Below are positions 1 to 7,025 of a stretch of DNA of 16,736 bases, piece after piece. The notes below the pieces were generated by a model. It was given only the letters and a program-made list of their open reading frames with translations, was not told the DNA's origin and ran no database searches. The number at the start of each line of letters is the position of its first letter. Positions within the stretch are counted from its first letter, which is position 1. Origin of the DNA: Burkholderiales bacterium (lineage in GTDB: Bacteria > Pseudomonadota > Gammaproteobacteria > Burkholderiales > JAEUOS01); the NCBI GenBank assembly GCA_947456845.1, contig CANGUJ010000030.1:1-16736 (forward strand). Direction: 5' to 3'. The position numbers and the translations under genes were made by a program.

Positions 1-14
1 AACCCCGCCCGCCC

Positions 15-785
15 ATGACCCGACCCGACTTCCTGCTCTATCACGCGTGGAACTCCAGCGCCTCGCGCAAGGTGCGCTTTTGCATGGCCGAGAAGGGCCT
101 CGCGTTTCGCGGCCTGGTGCTCGACCTCAACCGCTTCCAGCACCATACCGACTGGTACAAGCGCCTCAACCCCTCGGGCATCGTGCCCTGCCTGGTCGTC
201 GACGGCCGGCCGCTGATCGAAAGCAACCTCATCAACGAATACCTGGACGAGGCGTTTCCCGCCCCGCCCCTGATGCCGGACGATCCGTTCGACCGCCATG
301 AACTGCGCCGCTGGTCCAAGTACATCGACGATGTATGCCTGCCGGCGGTGCAAAAGCCGAACTGGACGCAGTTGATGCGGCCGATGGCGGAAAAATGGAG
401 CGATGAAGAACTGCAGGGCCGGCTGGCGGCCATTCCCAGCCAGGAGCGGCGCGACCTGTGGACGCGGATGGCGCGCAACCCCTTCAGCCGGGCCGAGATC
501 GACGCCGCCCTGGACATCCTCGAAGACATGACCGTGCAGATCGACGGCTACCTGCGGAAGAGCGGCGGGCCGTGGATCTTCGGCGCGCGCTTCACCCTGG
601 CCGACATCAACGTGTCGCCCTATGTGGTGCGCTTCGAGGAGGAACGTCCGGGGCGGCTGCGGCCGCAGGTGGCCGAATGGTGGCGCCTTGTGACGGCACG
701 GCCGGCCTGGCGCACCGCCGAGATCGGCGGATTCACCGCCGACAGCGAGCGCAGCGTGCGCGAGGCGATGCCCGACCCGGCCTGA
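15..785 (+). CDS. Glutathione S-transferase family protein
   Basis: A 256-residue cytosolic protein with the two-domain glutathione S-transferase layout. The N-terminal thioredoxin-like half (about 5-85) has a Ser-rich stretch at 13-17 (NSSAS) where GSH-activating Ser or Cys residues usually sit. It also has the cis-proline loop GIVPCL (Pro58) and the ESN turn at 69-71 that binds the gamma-glutamyl part of GSH. The helical C-terminal half carries the folding motif FTLADI (193-198, Asp197). The family conjugates, isomerises or reduces small electrophiles with glutathione; the substrate cannot be read here. Some relatives act in aromatic catabolism (beta-etherases, maleylpyruvate isomerases), but no specific signature was recognised. 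ATG at 15 gives the expected N terminus. The window edge removes the upstream context, so the ribosome site and any upstream operon partner are unknown. It converges on the dioxygenase gene. Confidence 0.9.
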   Translation: MTRPDFLLYHAWNSSASRKVRFCMAEKGLAFRGLVLDLNRFQHHTDWYKRLNPSGIVPCLVVDGRPLIESNLINEYLDEAFPAPPLMPDDPFDRHELRRWSKYIDDVCLPAVQKPNWTQLMRPMAEKWSDEELQGRLAAIPSQERRDLWTRMARNPFSRAEIDAALDILEDMTVQIDGYLRKSGGPWIFGARFTLADINVSPYVVRFEEERPGRLRPQVAEWWRLVTARPAWRTAEIGGFTADSERSVREAMPDPA

Positions 786-793
786 CCATTACC

Positions 794-830
794 GCCGGAT
801 CCGGCCTGTCCGGCCGGCCGGGCGCGCGCC
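794..830. repeat. Three adjoining GC palindromes between convergent genes
   Basis: The 45-base gap between two convergent stop codons holds GCCGGATCCGGC (794-805), CCGGCCGGCCGG (810-821) and GGCGCGCGCC (821-830), each a perfect palindrome. They could form stem structures that block transcription from both sides. There is no T tract on either strand, so this is not a standard intrinsic terminator. Short GC palindromes are also common by chance at this base composition. Confidence 0.3.
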
Positions 831-1703
831 TCAGGCGGCGGCCGGCGCGATGTCCAGCGTGGTGGTGCGGCGCAGTTCGCGCCGGTACTTGGTGTCGTCG
901 AAGGGGCGCGCGCGGTGCATGGTGGCGCGGTTGTCCCAGATGACGAAGTCGCCCACGCTCCAGCGGTGGCTGTAGACGAACCGGGGCTGAGTGGCGTGCT
1001 CCATCAGTTCGCGCAGCAAGAGGCGTCCTTCGGGCACACGCCAGCCGATGATGGAGGAGGCGTGCGAGGCGAGGTACAGGCCGCGGCGCCCGGTGCGCGG
1101 GAAATGCCGTACCAGCGGATGCACCGCGCCCTTGAGCTGCTCTTTCTCGGAAGGCTGGAACTCGAAGCCCAGCACCTCGCGCGAGTAGGCGATGGAGTGG
1201 TGCACCTTGAGGTCCGCGATGGCGGCCTTCATGGCGTCGTCGAGCGCGTCGTAGGCGGCGCGCATGTCGGCGAACTGGGTGTCGGCGTCCACCGGCGGGA
1301 TCACCCGGGCGGAGAGCATCGAGTAGCGCCCGGGCGGATCGACGAAGGTGGCGTCGGCATGCCACAACTGGTTGGCCAGGCCCGTCATGCGGCGGCGGTC
1401 GTCCGGCGACAGCAGGTTGCCGTCGGCGCCTACGTTGGAGATGTCCGAGAGCGCCTCGTTGCCGAAGCGGTTCTTCACCAGCACCGAGGTGGAGGTCCTG
1501 GCATGCAGCTGGCCGTCGAAGCGCTGCGCGAAATCGAGCTGCTCGGCGTCGCTGAAGGGCTGGTTGCGAAACACCAGCACGGCATAGCGGTCCATGCCGG
1601 CGCGCAGGGCTTCCAGCGTTTCGCGGTCGTGCACGGTGCGCAGGTCGACGGGGCCGACCTCACCCACGAAACATGGATGGAGCTGCTTGATCGAAATTGT
1701 CAC
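831..1703 (-). CDS. TauD/TfdA-family Fe(II)/2-oxoglutarate dioxygenase
   Basis: A 290-residue cytosolic oxygenase. Family members couple oxidative decarboxylation of 2-oxoglutarate to hydroxylation of a substrate, classically releasing sulfite from taurine or cleaving 2,4-D ether. The iron triad is visible: His115 and Asp117 in WHADATF, and the distal His263 in MHRARPFD. An Arg cluster at 274-279 (RRELRR) supplies the 2-oxoglutarate carboxylate ligand. The length matches TauD/TfdA. The start chosen is GTG at 1703, preceded 7 bases upstream by a perfect AGGAGG (1711-1716). An in-frame ATG at 1757 would add 18 unrelated residues and overlap the preceding gene. It is second in a minus-strand pair, 31 bases after the Bug protein, which suggests the binding protein captures its substrate or a precursor. 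Whether it acts on a sulfonate, aryloxyacid or something else is not determinable. Confidence 0.92.
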   Translation of the reverse strand: MTISIKQLHPCFVGEVGPVDLRTVHDRETLEALRAGMDRYAVLVFRNQPFSDAEQLDFAQRFDGQLHARTSTSVLVKNRFGNEALSDISNVGADGNLLSPDDRRRMTGLANQLWHADATFVDPPGRYSMLSARVIPPVDADTQFADMRAAYDALDDAMKAAIADLKVHHSIAYSREVLGFEFQPSEKEQLKGAVHPLVRHFPRTGRRGLYLASHASSIIGWRVPEGRLLLRELMEHATQPRFVYSHRWSVGDFVIWDNRATMHRARPFDDTKYRRELRRTTTLDIAPAAA

Positions 1704-1734
1704 GTCGATTCCTCCTGCGTGTTTTGCGGAAATC

Positions 1735-2694
1735 CTATTCCGGCTTGATGTTGCCATCCTTGATTACCTTGGCCCACTTGCGCAGTTCGCTGCGCGCAAA
1801 GGCGTCGAGCTCGGCCGGGCTGCCGCCGCCGGGCAGGGCGCCCAGTTCCTCGACCTTCTGGCGCACCTCGGGCATGGCGAAGATTTTCGCCACCTCGGCC
1901 TGCACCCGCGACACGATCTCCGCCGGCGTGCCGGCCGGCGCCAGCAGGGCGCCCCAGGTGAAGGCTTCGTAGCCGGGCAAGCCCACCTCGGAGAGGGCGG
2001 GCACGTTGGGCCAGGAGGGCAGGCGCTGACGGTTGCCGGTGGCCAGCACCTTGAGCTTGCCCGCCTTCACATGCGGGCCGGAGGAGAGCACGCTGTCGAA
2101 CAGCACCGAGCACACCGCGCCGATGGTCGCGATGATGGCGGGCCCGCTGCCCGCGTAGGGGATGTGCGTCATCTCCACGCCCGCGCTGGACTTGAATAGC
2201 TCCGCCGCCAGGTGCGAGGGCGAGCCGGCGCCGATGGAACAGTAGTTCGCCTTGGCCTTGTTCTCCTTCGCCCAGGCGATGAACTCCTGCGCGGTGTTCA
2301 CCGGCAGGTTGGCCGGCACCACCATCAAGAGCGGATTGATGGACATCAGCGTGATCGGCGCGAAGTCCTTCAACGGGTCGTAGGGAATCTTGGGGAACAG
2401 GCTCACATTGATGACGTGCGGGCCGGCGCCGGTGGAGAGCAGGGTGTAGCCGTCGGGTGCGGCCTTGGCGACGATGTCGCTGCCGATCATGGCTGCGCCG
2501 CCGGCGCGGTTTTCCACCACCACCGGCTGCTTGAGCGCCTCCGACAACTTCTGCCCGACCAGGCGGGTGAGGATGTCGGTGGTGCCGCCCGGCGGGTAGG
2601 GTACGACGATGCGGATGGATTTTTCCGGCCACGCCGCATGGGCGCTGAAGGAAACGAGGGCCGCCAGCAGGGCCGGCACGAAACGTCTCACCAT
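1735..2694 (-). CDS. TctC/Bug-family periplasmic solute-binding protein
   Basis: A 319-residue secreted binding protein of the tripartite tricarboxylate transporter type. The signal peptide runs from Met1 to about Ala20 (basic MVRR, hydrophobic core, AHA/AW cleavage). The mature protein opens with the family signature IRIVVPYPPGGTTDILTR and keeps other hallmarks: VENRAGG, the PYDPLKDFAPIT region, FKSSAGVEMTHIPYAGSGPAI and HVKAGKLKVLA. Such proteins bind carboxylates or similar small anions in the periplasm. No TctA/TctB membrane genes lie here, as is usual for the many orphan Bug genes of Burkholderiales. ATG at 2694 is chosen because the signal peptide begins there and GGGAG precedes it; the ORF could be read open to 2769, but the extra residues would spoil the signal peptide. 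It is the first gene of the pair with the dioxygenase and is divergent from the molybdoenzyme. Confidence 0.95.
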   Translation of the reverse strand: MVRRFVPALLAALVSFSAHAAWPEKSIRIVVPYPPGGTTDILTRLVGQKLSEALKQPVVVENRAGGAAMIGSDIVAKAAPDGYTLLSTGAGPHVINVSLFPKIPYDPLKDFAPITLMSINPLLMVVPANLPVNTAQEFIAWAKENKAKANYCSIGAGSPSHLAAELFKSSAGVEMTHIPYAGSGPAIIATIGAVCSVLFDSVLSSGPHVKAGKLKVLATGNRQRLPSWPNVPALSEVGLPGYEAFTWGALLAPAGTPAEIVSRVQAEVAKIFAMPEVRQKVEELGALPGGGSPAELDAFARSELRKWAKVIKDGNIKPE

Positions 2695-2732
2695 CGGGTC
2701 TCCCGGGTTTTTCTGTATGCCGCACTCGTGGT

Positions 2733-2760
2733 TTGCATGAGAAGCGGCGGTGAAATGCAA
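2733..2760. promoter_or_regulatory. Interrupted palindrome, possible operator
   Basis: TTGCAT (2733-2738) and ATGCAA (2755-2760) form perfect half-sites separated by 16 bases. They lie in the 124-base spacer between the divergent Bug and molybdoenzyme genes, where a shared regulator would bind. No regulator gene sits next to it, so the cognate protein is unknown. A 6+6 match over one spacer can arise by chance. Confidence 0.33.
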
Positions 2761-2779
2761 GTTTGTCACCTTTCCGGTT

Positions 2780-2809
2780 TTCGCTCCAGCACGTCAGGCT
2801 CGGTAAGAT
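2780..2809 (+). promoter_or_regulatory. Candidate promoter of the molybdoenzyme gene
   Basis: TAAGAT (2804-2809) matches the sigma-70 -10 box well. A weak -35 (TTCGCT, 2780-2785) lies 18 bases upstream. Transcription would begin around 2816, only a few bases before the ATG at 2819, implying a leaderless or nearly leaderless mRNA. This fits the absence of a Shine-Dalgarno sequence before that ATG. The call rests mainly on the -10 box. Confidence 0.25.
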
Positions 2810-2818
2810 GCGGCCCAT

Positions 2819-5182
2819 ATGTCCACCCAGACCCGTAACCCCTCGTTTTGCACCCAGTGCCGCTCGCGCTGCGGCTGCGTGGCCGTGGTCGAAGACGGCA
2901 GGCTTGCCGCCATCGAGCCCGACCCGACCCATCCCACCGGCGCCAAGCTGTGCCCCAAGGGCCGCGCCGCGCCGGAACTGGTGTATCACGCGGACCGCCT
3001 GACTACACCTCTGAAGCGCACCGCGCCGAAGGGCGCCGCCGATCCCGGCTGGCAGCCGATTTCGTGGGATGAGGCGTTGGACGAAATCGCAACGCGCATG
3101 GTCGGCATCAAGGCGCAGCACGGGGCGGAGCAGGTGGCTTTCTCCGTCACCACGCCATCCGGCTCGCACCTCCAGGATTGCATCCCGTGGATCGAGCGCC
3201 TGATCCGCGCCTACGGCAGCCCCAACACCATCTACGCCACCGAGATCTGCAACTGGCACAAGGACCATGCCACGCGCTTCACCTTCGGCCATGACATCGG
3301 CACGCCGGATTTCGCGCATACCGACTGCATTCTCCTGTGGGGCAACAACCCGGCGGTGACCTGGCTGGCACGGGTGGCGGAGATCCAGGGGGCGGTCAAG
3401 CGCGGCGCGCGCATGGTGGTGGTGGACCCGCGCCCGACCGCGTTCGCCAGGCAGGCGGATTGCTGGCTGCAGGTGCGGCCCGGTACCGACCAGGCGTTGG
3501 CCCTGGGCATCGCCCACCTGATGATCGAGGCCGGCACGTTCAACGCCGCCTTCATGCGCGAGTGGACCAATGCGCCCTTGCTGGTGCGTACCGACACCGG
3601 ACGATTCTTGCGCCAATGCGATGTCGAGGCTGGCGGCAGCGACAAGGTGTTCTACGGGCTGGGCGACGCCGATCGCCTCGTCCCCTATGACACGACTCGT
3701 GGCGTATGGCTGGCTGACCCGACGGAGATCGCCCTGACGGGTGCCGCGCACGTGCCCACGCTCTCCGGTGAAGTCGCCTGCCATACGGCCTTTGAACTCT
3801 ACGCGACGGTGGCCGCCGAATGGCCGCCGGAGCGCGTGGCCGAACACACGGGTGTGGATGAAGCCGCCTTGCGCCAGGCGGCAACACTCATCGGCGGCGC
3901 GAAGTCGGTGGCCTACTTCGCCTGGAACGGCATCGGCCAGAGCGTCACCGCCACGCAAACCGACCGTGCCCTCACGCTCCTGTACTCGCTGACCGGCAGC
4001 GTCGGCGCACAGGGCGGCAACGTGCCGGGCGGTGCGGCCACCTTCGGCGACATTTCCGGCGCCGACCTGATGCCTGCCGCGCAGCGCCCCAAGGCGCTGG
4101 GCCTCAAAGAGCGTCCGCTCGGCCCGGGACTCAACGGCTGGGTCACCGCGCGCGATGTGTATCGTGCGGTGCTGCAGGGCGACCCCTACCCGGTGCGCAT
4201 GCTGGTGTCCTTCGGCACCAACCTGCTGGCCTCGCAACCGGACACCGCGCTGGCACGCCAGGCGCTGGAGCATCTCGAGTTCCACGTGCATGCGGACTTT
4301 TTTCTCAACCCCACGGCGGCGTATGCGGACATCGTCCTGCCCGCCGCCACCTCATGGGAACGCGAGGGGCTACGCGCCGGCTTCGATACCAGCCTGGCCT
4401 CCTTGAAGCGCGTGCAGCTGCGCCAGGCCGTGATCGCGCCAAGGGGTGAAGCGCGCAGCGACACCGACATCGTGTTGGGTCTGGCTGAGCGCCTGGGCAT
4501 GCGCGCGCAGTTCTTCGACGGCAGCGCGGATGCCGGCCACGACGCCGTGCTCAAACCGGCCGGACTGTCTGTGGCGTACCTGCGCCAACACCCGGAGGGT
4601 GTCGAATTGCCGGGCGAGGCGCTGCTCAAGGCCTATGCGAGGCGGGTCGACGGCGTACCCAAGGGGTTCGCCACCCCCACCCGCCGCGTCGAGATCTACG
4701 CCGAGACCCTGGTCAAGCACGGCATCGCGCCACTGCCCGTGCTGGAAGCGGCCGACCTGCCCGCGCCACCGCCCGGCTTCCCGCTGCGCCTGGGGGCCGC
4801 CAAGGTGCTGGCCTTCTGCCACAGCCAGCACCGCAACATCGATTCGCTGCGCAAGCTGATGCCCGACCCGCAAGTCGAGATCGCGCCGGAAACCGCGCGT
4901 GCGCGCGGCATCGCCACCGGCGACTGGGTCCGCATCCGCACCGGCACCGGCAGCGCCGTGGCGCGCGCGCGGGTTTCGCGCGATCTGGCCGAAGGCACGG
5001 TATGCGCCCAGCACGGCTGGTGGGTGGAGGGTGCTGCCGGGACCCCTTATGATCGCGCGCATCCGCTCGCGGCCAACCTCAACCAGGTGGTCGATACCTC
5101 GCGCGCTGATCCGGTGTCGGGGTCGATTGCATTGCGGGCGGGCTGGTGTGAAATCGAACCGCTGGCAGGACCGCACCGTTGA
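2819..5182 (+). CDS. Molybdopterin-dependent [4Fe-4S] oxidoreductase, single subunit
   Basis: A 787-residue enzyme of the DMSO reductase (bis-MGD) superfamily. The N-terminal cluster motif is Cys11-x2-Cys14-x3-Cys18-x26-Cys45, followed by the conserved electron-relay Lys47 (LCPKG). Cys144 in TEICNW sits where the protein ligand of molybdenum is expected. The molybdopterin domains run to about 630, and the C-terminal dinucleotide-binding domain (about 660-787) contains the typical CAQHGWW. There is no twin-arginine signal, so it should be cytoplasmic. No Fe-S or membrane subunit is encoded nearby and no C-terminal ferredoxin-like domain is seen. An in-frame TAA at 2804 makes ATG 2819 the first possible start. 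It is followed 31 bases later by a GMC dehydrogenase, suggesting a two-gene oxidation unit. Relatives include formate dehydrogenases, PadB-like and acetylene-hydratase-like enzymes; the reaction here is unknown. Confidence 0.94.
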   Translation: MSTQTRNPSFCTQCRSRCGCVAVVEDGRLAAIEPDPTHPTGAKLCPKGRAAPELVYHADRLTTPLKRTAPKGAADPGWQPISWDEALDEIATRMVGIKAQHGAEQVAFSVTTPSGSHLQDCIPWIERLIRAYGSPNTIYATEICNWHKDHATRFTFGHDIGTPDFAHTDCILLWGNNPAVTWLARVAEIQGAVKRGARMVVVDPRPTAFARQADCWLQVRPGTDQALALGIAHLMIEAGTFNAAFMREWTNAPLLVRTDTGRFLRQCDVEAGGSDKVFYGLGDADRLVPYDTTRGVWLADPTEIALTGAAHVPTLSGEVACHTAFELYATVAAEWPPERVAEHTGVDEAALRQAATLIGGAKSVAYFAWNGIGQSVTATQTDRALTLLYSLTGSVGAQGGNVPGGAATFGDISGADLMPAAQRPKALGLKERPLGPGLNGWVTARDVYRAVLQGDPYPVRMLVSFGTNLLASQPDTALARQALEHLEFHVHADFFLNPTAAYADIVLPAATSWEREGLRAGFDTSLASLKRVQLRQAVIAPRGEARSDTDIVLGLAERLGMRAQFFDGSADAGHDAVLKPAGLSVAYLRQHPEGVELPGEALLKAYARRVDGVPKGFATPTRRVEIYAETLVKHGIAPLPVLEAADLPAPPPGFPLRLGAAKVLAFCHSQHRNIDSLRKLMPDPQVEIAPETARARGIATGDWVRIRTGTGSAVARARVSRDLAEGTVCAQHGWWVEGAAGTPYDRAHPLAANLNQVVDTSRADPVSGSIALRAGWCEIEPLAGPHR

Positions 5183-5213
5183 AAACAACAATCGAGTTGC
5201 AAGGGGAGACGAC

Positions 5214-6791
5214 ATGACACCGTTCGACACCATCATCGTCGGCGCCGGTTCCGCCGGCTGTGTGCTGGCCAATCGCCTCACGGCGGACGGCAAGCGCAAG
5301 GTCCTGCTGCTGGAAGCGGGTCCGCGCGACACCAACCCGTGGATCCACATACCGCTGGGCTACGGCAAGCTGTTCGCGGAGCCCAGCGTCAACTGGAGCT
5401 ACGAGTCCGAGCCCGAGCCCACCTGCAACAACCGCCGCATCTTCACCCCGCGCGGCAAGGTGCTGGGCGGGTCGTCCTCGATCAATGGTCTCGTGTACAT
5501 CCGCGGCCAGAAAGAGGATTACGACGACTGGGCCGTGCCGGGCTGGAACTTTGACGGCATGCTGCCCTATTTCATCAAGGCCGAAGACCAGAGCCGCGGC
5601 AAGAGCGCGTACCACGGGGTGGGCGGGCCGTTCGCCGTATCCGACCTGCCGGACCGCCACGAGATGTGCGATGCCTTCATCGAGGCGGCGGTGGCCAACG
5701 GCATCCCGAGGAACGACGACTTCAACGGCGCCGCGCAGGAAGGCGCCGGTTATTTCCAGGCCAACACCCGCAACGGCCGGCGCATCTCCACCGCGGTGGG
5801 TTACCTGCGCCCGGCCGAGAAGCGGCCCAACCTCAAGGTGGAGGTGGAGGCGCTCGCCACCCGGATCCTGTTCGAGGGCAAGCGGGCCACCGGCGTGGAG
5901 TACCGCCAGGGTGGCGTGACCATGACGGCGCAGGCGCGCGAGGTCATCCTGGCGGGCGGCGCGATCAATTCGCCGCAGCTGCTGCAGCTCTCCGGCGTGG
6001 GCCCGGCGGCGTTGCTGCAGGCGAATGGCATCCCGGTGGTGCACGAGTCGCCCGATGTGGGCGAGGGCCTGCAGGACCATTTCTACGTGCGCACCTTCTG
6101 GCGCTGCACCCGGCCCGTCACGCTGAACGACGATATGAAGAGCCTCTGGCGCAAGGCCGGGATCGGGCTCAAGTATCTGCTGCAAAAGCGCGGGCCGCTC
6201 ACCGTGAGCGCGGGCTATGCGGCGGCGTTCACCAGGACCCGGCCGGAACTGGGCCGGCCGGACGCGCAGTTCTACTTCATCAATTTCTCGGTGGCCAAGC
6301 GCGGCGGCATCCTCGACCCGTTCTCCGGCTTCACCTGCTCGATGTCGCAATTGCGCGCCGAGTCGCGCGGCCATGTGCGCATCAAGTCGGCCGATCCGTC
6401 CGCGGCACCCGCCATCCTCTACAACTACCTGGCCACGGAGAACGACCGCCGCACCATGGTCGATGGCCTGAAGAAGCTGCGCCGGCTGGTCAATACCGCG
6501 CCCTTCAACCGCTATGTGGCCGAGGAGCGCACCCCGGGCCGGGATGTAAACACCGACGACGAGTGGCTGGACTTCTGCCGCGCCACCGGCGAGACCGTGT
6601 ACCACCCCACCTCCACCTGCCGCATGGGCACCGATGCCCGCTCGGTGGTCGATGCCGAGCTGCGCGTGCGCGGCATCGCAGGCCTGCGGGTGGTCGATGC
6701 TTCCATCATGCCGGCGGTGGTGTCCGGCAACACCAATGCCGCGGTGGTGGCGATCGCCGAGAAGGCGTCCGACCTGATCCTGGCGGGTTGA
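5214..6791 (+). CDS. GMC-family FAD-dependent alcohol/choline dehydrogenase-like oxidoreductase
   Basis: A 525-residue flavoprotein of the glucose-methanol-choline family, which oxidises alcohols to aldehydes or ketones. The FAD-binding GxGxxG is at 10-15 (GAGSAG), with the acidic LLLEAGP at 31-37. The first GMC signature lies around 79-98 (PRGKVLGGSSSINGLVYIRG). The second is in AGGAINSPQLLQLSGVGP. The catalytic pair appears as His464 (YHPTSTC) and Asn508 (SGNTNA), at the 44-residue spacing seen in choline oxidase. ATG 5214 is chosen because AAGGGGAG ends 5 bases before it and the FAD motif then begins at the right place; an open frame upstream to 4899 lies inside the molybdoenzyme gene. It is 31 bases after the molybdoenzyme, so the two are probably co-transcribed. 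The electron acceptor is not evident. The substrate is unknown; choline is unlikely, as no betaine aldehyde dehydrogenase is adjacent. Confidence 0.95.
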   Translation: MTPFDTIIVGAGSAGCVLANRLTADGKRKVLLLEAGPRDTNPWIHIPLGYGKLFAEPSVNWSYESEPEPTCNNRRIFTPRGKVLGGSSSINGLVYIRGQKEDYDDWAVPGWNFDGMLPYFIKAEDQSRGKSAYHGVGGPFAVSDLPDRHEMCDAFIEAAVANGIPRNDDFNGAAQEGAGYFQANTRNGRRISTAVGYLRPAEKRPNLKVEVEALATRILFEGKRATGVEYRQGGVTMTAQAREVILAGGAINSPQLLQLSGVGPAALLQANGIPVVHESPDVGEGLQDHFYVRTFWRCTRPVTLNDDMKSLWRKAGIGLKYLLQKRGPLTVSAGYAAAFTRTRPELGRPDAQFYFINFSVAKRGGILDPFSGFTCSMSQLRAESRGHVRIKSADPSAAPAILYNYLATENDRRTMVDGLKKLRRLVNTAPFNRYVAEERTPGRDVNTDDEWLDFCRATGETVYHPTSTCRMGTDARSVVDAELRVRGIAGLRVVDASIMPAVVSGNTNAAVVAIAEKASDLILAG

Positions 6792-6846
6792 GGCGGGGCG
6801 CCCGGCGCCCATCGTCCAAGCAGAGGGGCATTTCCGCGGTTCTTTC

Positions 6847-6900
6847 GCGCTTCGCGTGGGCGAAGTGCCGCGCACACTATTAGTGCGCTTATTCCAATTT
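6847..6900 (+). terminator. Two tandem hairpins with a T-rich tail
   Basis: The first stem pairs GCGCTTCGC (6847-6855) with GCGAAGTGC (6860-6868) around loop GTGG: 9 pairs, one of them G-U. The second pairs GCGCAC (6870-6875) with GTGCGC (6883-6888) around a 7-base loop, followed by TTATTCCAATTT. The second is the better candidate for an intrinsic terminator of the molybdoenzyme/GMC unit, although its T tract is interrupted. Alternatively, the first stem could be a protein-binding dyad. Confidence 0.4.
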
Positions 6901-6905
6901 GGTGC

Positions 6906-7025
6906 ATGGATGCCGACTGCCTGTTTGTCGCGACCGTTGATGCATCGCCGGACGGCGTGTTGATTCAAACGCCGGCCCCGGGGAGGTCTAAGGCGGCGGT
7001 CATTCTTATCGAGGAGAACAAATAA
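6906..7025 (+). CDS. Possible 39-codon leader ORF overlapping the chemoreceptor start
   Basis: An ORF starting MDADCLFVATVD and ending in TAA at 7023-7025, where the stop overlaps the chemoreceptor start as TAATG. Such overlaps often couple translation. No convincing Shine-Dalgarno precedes its ATG, the peptide has no recognisable motif or membrane segment, and the frame is open by chance from the GMC stop onward because stop codons are rare at this GC content. It is listed as a possibility only. Confidence 0.17.
   Translation: MDADCLFVATVDASPDGVLIQTPAPGRSKAAVILIEENK

Noticed and set aside
1704..1757. ATG start for the dioxygenase at 1757
   Set aside because: It would overlap the preceding gene, whereas GTG 1703 has a perfect AGGAGG at ideal spacing and a family-like N terminus.
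1700..4291. 863-codon minus-strand open frame across the Bug and molybdoenzyme genes
   Set aside because: It overlaps two genes with strong family motifs, has Arg/His/Gly-rich low-complexity translation and no domain. Long antisense frames are expected at this GC content.
2819..5182. Acetylene hydratase assignment
   Set aside because: The Cys molybdenum ligand fits, but the Asp expected after the second cluster cysteine is Arg15, and the aerobic-looking neighbourhood gives no support.
4899..5213. N-terminal extension of the GMC protein
   Set aside because: The extension lies within the molybdoenzyme gene. The ribosome site at 5201-5208 and the FAD motif place the start at 5214.
6796..6810. 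GGGCGC-CCG-GCGCCC hairpin just after the GMC stop as its terminator
   Set aside because: It has a perfect 6-base stem but a 3-base loop and no T-rich tail. The later hairpin at 6870-6888 with its T-rich tail is the better candidate.
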